Notes under the pieces: model-generated
Seen by the model: only the letters and a program-made list of their open reading frames with translations
Database searches by the model: none
What the model was told of the DNA's origin: nothing
Assembly: GCF_014836755.1 (NCBI RefSeq)
Contig: NZ_JACSQF010000007.1
Location: 1 to 64,000, forward strand
DNA from: Oerskovia merdavium
Lineage (GTDB): Bacteria > Actinomycetota > Actinomycetes > Actinomycetales > Cellulomonadaceae
Length of the DNA: 64,000 nucleotides
Reading direction: 5' to 3'
Shown here: one piece after another, positions 59,773 through 64,000 of the stretch
Position numbering within the stretch: the stretch's first letter is position 1
Layout of the letters: every line of letters begins with the position of its first letter
Translations under genes and position numbers: made by a program

Positions 59773-59835
59773 GCGGACGTGGACCGTCCGCGGAGCGGGC
59801 CGCCCGGAGCGCAGAGGAGCCCCGGTCGTCCGGGG
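59773..59835 (-). terminator. hairpins between narK and moeA
   Basis: CCCCGG-TCGT-CCGGGG at 59820-59835 is a perfect 6-bp stem with a 4-nt loop, 34 bp after the narK stop. GCGGAC...GTCCGC at 59773-59791 forms a second stem. They suggest at least partial termination before moeA. Confidence 0.5.
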
Positions 59836-59868
59836 AGAGGCGTGCCGGGCCGTGAGCCCGACCCCTCG

Positions 59869-61158
59869 TCAGCCGCGCGTGCCGCGCCGCACGGGGCCCA
59901 GCGTGAAGAGCAGCGTCAGGAGCGCGGTCACGGCGAGCGCCGCGAAGCCCAGGCCGTACGTCCCGTTCGCCTGGTAGACCGCGCCCATGATGAGCGGCGG
60001 GATGAACCCTCCCAGGCCACCTGCGGCCCCCACGAGCCCTGTCACCGCACCGACCTTGTCCTGCGGCGCGACCTTGGCCACGAGCTCGAACGTCGCGCCC
60101 GACGACGCGCCGAGACCCACGGCGAGGCCCAGGAACGCGATGGTCCCGAGGGGCACGAGGTCCGGCTGGAACGCGACCACCGCCGCCAGGACCGTGACGA
60201 TCGCGAAGCACACGACCGACACGGGGATGCCGCCGAACCTGTCGGAGAGGGTCCCGCCGATCGGCCGGCACGCGACCGCGAGGACGACGAACCCGGCCGT
60301 GCGCGCCGCGGCGTCGGCAGCCGTGAGGTCGTACGCGTTGACCAGGAACGTCGGCAGGTAGACGCTGAACGCCACGAACCCACCGAAGCCCACGGCGTAC
60401 AGCCACGAGAGCTGGAGCGTCGCAGGCAGCTTGAACGTGGCCCACGTGCGTGCCAGGAAGTTCCCGTGCGCGGCGGGCTTGCGGTTCGGGGAGTCACGCA
60501 CGAGCAACCACGACACGACCGCGTACACCGCCAGGACGCACGCCACGAGGACGAACGGCGCCTCCTCGCCGTACGTGTCCGTGATCCGCACGGTCGTGAA
60601 CGCCGAGATCGCCGTCCCGCCCATCCCGATCCCGAAGATCCCGAGCGCGGTCCCCCGCCGCGCGGGCGGGTACCACGCGTTGACGAACGGCACCCCGACC
60701 GCGAACGCGGTACCGCCCAGCCCCAGGAAGAACCCACCCAGGATGAGCAGGGGATAGGTGTCCGCGACGAACCCGATGAACAGCACCGGGACGATCGTCG
60801 CCGCGCTGACCAGCGGGAACATGATCCTGGCCCCGAACCGGTCGGTGAGGGCCCCGACCGGGATACGGCCGAGAGACCCCACGACCACCGGTACCGCGAC
60901 GAGCACCGACTGCTGCACGGCCGACAGGCCGAGCGCCTTGCTGTACGCACCACCGAGCGGGCTGATGAGCGCCCACGCCCAGAAGTTCACCGCGAAGCCG
61001 ATCGTCGCGAGGACGAGCATCAAGGTCGCCGAGCTGCCCGACCCGGACGCCGTCGGCGAGGGCGTCGAAGCCTGCCCGGCTCCGGCCGGTGCGGGACTCT
61101 CGCCCTGCCCGGCTCCTGGTGACGCCGGGGGTGTGGCTGCTTCGTCGTGGTGCGTCAC
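59869..61158 (-). CDS. narK: nitrate/nitrite MFS transporter
   Basis: A 429-residue permease starting at GTG 61158 with GGGAG 6 bases upstream. After a 45-residue Pro/Ser/Gly-rich N-terminus come twelve predicted helices. Nitrate-porter glycine-rich motifs are present in helices five and eleven: GLGGTAFAVGVPFVNAWYPP and GLVGAAGGLGGFIPPLIMG; RIPVGALTDRFGARIMF is the A-motif. It brings nitrate to the cytoplasmic active site of NarG or exports nitrite. Confidence 0.93.
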   Translation of the reverse strand: MTHHDEAATPPASPGAGQGESPAPAGAGQASTPSPTASGSGSSATLMLVLATIGFAVNFWAWALISPLGGAYSKALGLSAVQQSVLVAVPVVVGSLGRIPVGALTDRFGARIMFPLVSAATIVPVLFIGFVADTYPLLILGGFFLGLGGTAFAVGVPFVNAWYPPARRGTALGIFGIGMGGTAISAFTTVRITDTYGEEAPFVLVACVLAVYAVVSWLLVRDSPNRKPAAHGNFLARTWATFKLPATLQLSWLYAVGFGGFVAFSVYLPTFLVNAYDLTAADAAARTAGFVVLAVACRPIGGTLSDRFGGIPVSVVCFAIVTVLAAVVAFQPDLVPLGTIAFLGLAVGLGASSGATFELVAKVAPQDKVGAVTGLVGAAGGLGGFIPPLIMGAVYQANGTYGLGFAALAVTALLTLLFTLGPVRRGTRG

Positions 61159-61383
61159 TGTGACTCCCGGGGTTCGGTCGCCCGTCCTTGGACGAATCGG
61201 TGGAGCTCGAGATTCCCGCGCGACCCACGCTAGCCGCGAGGGTGACGTGTCGCGCGGGCTGGCGGAGGCGCCGTCGGGCCCTACGGTGGTCTTCCGAGCC
61301 GTGACGCGGCGCCTCCCGGGGAGCCTGCTCCCGGCGCGCCGCACCCATGGCACCCACCCGACCCGGACCCACGAGAGCCCCCC

Positions 61384-62088
61384 ATGACGCTGCTGTTCCT
61401 CGGTGTGATCCTCATCAACGTCTTCGCGTTCACGCTCGTCCTGGTGCGCGCCCCGCTGTTCCGCACCGAGGTCTACCGGCCCATGCTGCTCAACATCGGG
61501 CTGTCGGTGCTGCCGGTGTTCGTGCTGACGTTCTGGATCATCGGTGACCTGACGCTCAGCGCGGCCGGGGCGCCGCTGTGGCTCGTCACGACCGTCGCGG
61601 CGGCCGGGCTCGTGGTCTGGCTGCTGCTCCTGCCCAACGCCGGGTACCTGGTGACCGAGCTCAACTTCAGTCACCGCAAGGACGGCGAGGACGTGCCGCT
61701 CTGGTACGACATCGTCGCGGTCCTGACCCTCGCCATGTCCGGGGTCCTCAACACCGTGGTCAACATCTTCCTGGTGCAGATGTTCTACGCCGTGCTGCGC
61801 TACCCCGACGACCTCAAGCCGTTCCAGCGGACGGCGTCCTGGCTCGTGGTCGCCGTGATCCTCGTGCTGGTCTCGTTCGGCATCTACCTGGGCAGGTACA
61901 TCCGCTTCAACAGCTGGGACCTGATGCACCCGGTCGGGTTCCTCCAGAAGTTCGTCCGCTACTTCCGCGCCCCGGGCAAGGTGCGCGACGCGCTGCTGTT
62001 CAGCGGTCTCTACACGGTGTTCTTCGCGCTCATCTACCTGGTCGTGATCGGGTCGCTGCTCGAGACGATCACGGCTGTGACGGGGTGA
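61384..62088 (+). CDS. DUF1361-family membrane protein
   Basis: A 234-residue protein with six predicted helices. DUF1361 signatures include LLLPNAGYLVTELNFSHRK, EDVPLWYDIVAVLTLAMSG and LGRYIRFNSWDLMHPVGFL. The family is widespread in Gram-positives and without known function. It is divergent from narK with 225 bp between; that gap holds a TACGGT -10-like hexamer at 61282 and otherwise no recognisable site. Confidence 0.88.
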   Translation: MTLLFLGVILINVFAFTLVLVRAPLFRTEVYRPMLLNIGLSVLPVFVLTFWIIGDLTLSAAGAPLWLVTTVAAAGLVVWLLLLPNAGYLVTELNFSHRKDGEDVPLWYDIVAVLTLAMSGVLNTVVNIFLVQMFYAVLRYPDDLKPFQRTASWLVVAVILVLVSFGIYLGRYIRFNSWDLMHPVGFLQKFVRYFRAPGKVRDALLFSGLYTVFFALIYLVVIGSLLETITAVTG

Positions 62089-62136
62089 CGGAAGGTCCGT
62101 CCTGTGGCGGTCTGGTGCTTTCCTCCCGATAGACCC

Positions 62137-62142
62137 TATGCT
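62137..62142 (+). promoter_or_regulatory. -10 element giving a probable leaderless transcript
   Basis: TATGCT ends 8 bp before GTG 62151, placing the transcription start at or next to the codon. There is no Shine-Dalgarno sequence in the interval. Confidence 0.5.
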
Positions 62143-62150
62143 CACGTGCT

Positions 62151-62633
62151 GTGACAGCCCCCGAGTACATCGAGATCACCCGCCGACGCATGGTCGAGGA
62201 CGGATGCGAGGTGGGATGGGACCAGGTGGGTCCTGTGCAGGCCATGGTCGGCTACCGGGCGAAGTTCGTCCCTGCCGCGATGTCCCGCACCCACGTCGTC
62301 ACCGCAGTCGCTCACTTCACGCCGTCCGCGCTGGACGTCGACCTCTACACACGGGACGTCTCGACGTTCGCCAAGCGGCGCAGCAGCTCGCTGCGCGGCA
62401 TGCAGTCAGGGGTCGGTGCGTTCGCGGTGATCGTCGCCGACGGCGTCACGCCCGAGCTCGTCGCCGCCGCGACGGTGAAGCCGCGCCTCGAGTTCGCCGT
62501 GATCGTCCAGCCCGTCCTCGTGGACCTCTCGGCGCGCGAGATCCACACGTTCCGGGGGCGCCGGTTCATCGGCGCGGCGCTCAACGGCTTCCTGCGGCGC
62601 ACGCTCGACGCGCAGATCCAGGCGCCCGTCTGA
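62151..62633 (+). CDS. hypothetical protein
   Basis: A 160-residue soluble protein starting at GTG 62151 with good coding bias. It begins TAPEYIEITRRRMVEDGCEV and contains the beta-rich stretch HVVTAVAHFTPSALDVDLYTRDVSTFA and PRLEFAVIVQPVLVDLSA. No family is recognised; proteins of this kind (levansucrase-like hypothetical, regulatory) occur across actinobacteria. It is probably expressed from a leaderless mRNA. Confidence 0.7.
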   Translation: MTAPEYIEITRRRMVEDGCEVGWDQVGPVQAMVGYRAKFVPAAMSRTHVVTAVAHFTPSALDVDLYTRDVSTFAKRRSSSLRGMQSGVGAFAVIVADGVTPELVAAATVKPRLEFAVIVQPVLVDLSAREIHTFRGRRFIGAALNGFLRRTLDAQIQAPV

Positions 62634-62704
62634 CGGTCCGAGGATCCTGGCTCGCGTCGCTGCGCCGTCGTGGGGCCGCGCCGCGTGCCTGTGCGGCGGC
62701 CGGC

Positions 62705-63007
62705 TCAGCGCGGCGGCTCGTTGCCGGGCTTGGGCGGTGAGTACGGCGCCGGACCCGTGTAGCGCTCGCCCGGGCTCCGGGTCAGCGCGCGCACGGTGAA
62801 GGCGGCCGCGACGAAGCCCGCGCCCAGGTAGGGGAGCACCGACACGAGGGACGAGACCGGCAGGAGGATCGTCTGGAAGATCGCGGCGCCCGACGAGTAG
62901 TAGAGCTCGGAGGCGAGCCGCGGCAGCGCGACGTTCCCCACGGCGCCTGCGACGATCATTCCCGCACCCCACCAGAGGAGTGCGGTGGCGCTGAGCTTCG
63001 GGGGCAT
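62705..63007 (-). CDS. small membrane protein
   Basis: A 100-residue protein starting at ATG 63007 with GAGAGGA upstream. Three hydrophobic stretches (ATALLWWGAGMIVAGAVGNVAL, IFQTILLPVSSLVSVLPYLG, GFVAAAFTVRALT) are followed by a Pro-rich cytoplasmic tail, GPAPYSPPKPGNEPPR. No family is recognised. It lies 196 bp from the LacI gene on the same strand; this spacer has only a small CGGGC-GTGAA-GCCCG hairpin. Confidence 0.75.
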   Translation of the reverse strand: MPPKLSATALLWWGAGMIVAGAVGNVALPRLASELYYSSGAAIFQTILLPVSSLVSVLPYLGAGFVAAAFTVRALTRSPGERYTGPAPYSPPKPGNEPPR

Positions 63008-63203
63008 GGGCGGTCCTCTCGACGGGCTGGCCCCGGCGGCATCGCCAGGACGGGTCCGGGGACGCCTCGACACCGAGGCGGGTCACCGGTCCGTGGACAC
63101 TATCGGACGAGGTGCCTCGCGGACGGGCGTGGCCCGCGCGTCGCCGTGGGGCGGTCCTCCGCGTCACCGACGGGCGTGAAGCCCGCGCGGCGGGGGAGGG
63201 GCG

Positions 63204-64000
63204 TCAGGCCGACGGCGGCGCGACCGAACCGCGGATGACCAGGTGGAGCGGCAGGACCGTCCGAGCGGGCTCGAAGCCCGTGGCGGCCCCACCGTTCCCG
63301 GCCGACTCCTGCGCCTCCCGGCGGGCCATGGCCCGTTCGAGCGCGTCGACCGCGGAGAGCGCGAGCGCCGCGACGGGCTGCTCGAGGGTCGTGAGCTGGG
63401 GGCGCAGCCACTGACCGATGCGGATGCCGTCGCAGCCCACGACCGACAGGTCCTCGGGGATGCGGATGCCGTGGAGCTCGGCCGCGCCGAGCATGCCGAC
63501 GGCCACGATGTCGCTGCCGACGAACACCGCGGTGGGCGCGCTGCCCGGTCGGGTGAGGTAGGGGAACGTCGAGGCGCCGAACTGCTCGGTGTACGGGCCG
63601 TGCCGGATCAGGTCGGGGTCGGCCGTCAGCCCGGCGTCGGCCAGGGCATCGAGGTAGCCGCGCTTGCGTTCCTGGGTCGTCGAGAGCTCGGACGGGCCCG
63701 CGACGTGCGCGATGCGGCGGTGCCCCTGCTGGATGAGGTAGCTCGTGGCCTGGTACGCGCCGCCGTAGTTGTCGACCGTGACGGTGTCGACCGCGAGGTC
63801 CAGGTCGATCTCCTCGTCGATCACGACCACGGGCAGGCCGTCCGCGACCGCGCGGGCCAGGCGCTCGTCGGTGCGGCTCATCCCGACGTAGATGAGGCCA
63901 CCCAGGACGTCGGTCCCGCCGATGAGCGGGCTGAGGCCGCCGTTGCGCTCGCCGTGCTTGCCCGAGACCGCGACGACCAGGGGGATCTGCCGCGATGCCG
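63204..64000 (-). CDS. LacI-family transcriptional regulator (partial, C-terminal part)
   Basis: The reading frame is open to the window end, so the N-terminal helix-turn-helix lies outside. The visible 265 residues are the periplasmic-binding-like effector domain: QIPLVVAVSGKHGERNGG, GGLIYVGMSRTDERLARAV, LPVVVIDEE, VTVDNYGGAYQATSYLIQQGHRRIAHVAGP, PTAVFVGSDIVAVGMLGAA, LSVVGCDGIRIGQWLRPQLTTLEQP and the C-terminal VLPLHLVIRGSV. It is probably a sugar-responsive repressor. The target genes lie beyond the window. Confidence 0.92.
   Translation of the reverse strand, partial: ASRQIPLVVAVSGKHGERNGGLSPLIGGTDVLGGLIYVGMSRTDERLARAVADGLPVVVIDEEIDLDLAVDTVTVDNYGGAYQATSYLIQQGHRRIAHVAGPSELSTTQERKRGYLDALADAGLTADPDLIRHGPYTEQFGASTFPYLTRPGSAPTAVFVGSDIVAVGMLGAAELHGIRIPEDLSVVGCDGIRIGQWLRPQLTTLEQPVAALALSAVDALERAMARREAQESAGNGGAATGFEPARTVLPLHLVIRGSVAPPSA

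Overview
The window is a chromosomal segment of a very high-GC Gram-positive actinobacterium. Codons end almost always in G or C, GTG starts are frequent, and genes are packed with 1-4 bp ATGA/GTGA overlaps. DasR-type (dre) and DtxR/IdeR-type operators, a heme-uptake system with heme oxygenase, NarGHJI and a sugar-catabolic gene set fit a Micrococcales organism of the Cellulomonas / Cellulosimicrobium / Oerskovia kind. That placement is an inference; no rRNA or tRNA gene is present to confirm it.

Layout. (1) 0.1-8.7 kb: a sugar locus with a GH1 beta-glucosidase, two ABC permeases and a lipoprotein binding protein on the minus strand, divergent from a TetR regulator and a 1124-residue GH94 phosphorylase. 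It resembles known beta-1,2-glucan (sophoro-oligosaccharide) systems. (2) 8.7-15.8 kb: alpha/beta hydrolase, WYL regulator, YbaK-like deacylase, a NAL1-like trypsin-fold protease with a small partner, an acetyltransferase and a thioredoxin-NHL protein. (3) 15.9-21.7 kb: a split PTS (EIIA, two EIIB, GntR/DasR-like regulator, EIIC, enzyme I, HPr) with two dre-like sites, probably for N-acetylglucosamine. (4) 21.8-31.2 kb: isomerase-like TIM barrel, HdeD-like protein, TetR-controlled ABC exporter, DHFR-like protein, MazG-like protein, HAD phosphatase and TipA-like MerR regulator with its promoter. (5) 31.3-37.3 kb: hmuTUV, heme oxygenase and an MFS exporter with two IdeR-like boxes. (6) 37.6-46.8 kb: CPBP protease, TetR, a GAF-winged-helix regulator with aldehyde dehydrogenase and DUF779, sugar MFS, DinB and small proteins. 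(7) 46.8-47.4 kb: a non-coding stretch with DnaA-box-like sites and a probable structured RNA. (8) 48.6-61.2 kb: nitrate respiration narGHJI with its molybdenum-cofactor genes mog, moeA, moaC, mobA, moaD and the transporter narK. (9) 61.4-64 kb: DUF1361 protein, two small proteins and a LacI regulator cut by the window end.

The most distinctive signal that the genes do not explain is a set of multi-arm hairpins at gene 3' ends. One family repeats the arm motif CGAGGTAGA (28.0, 29.2, 31.2 kb) and another is built on CGAGCACGAGGTTGCGGTCG (10.5, 22.8, 23.8 kb, with an architectural relative at 34.9 kb). A third palindrome lies in frame inside the NHL-protein gene. Two genes end on TAG codons supplied by a hairpin element.
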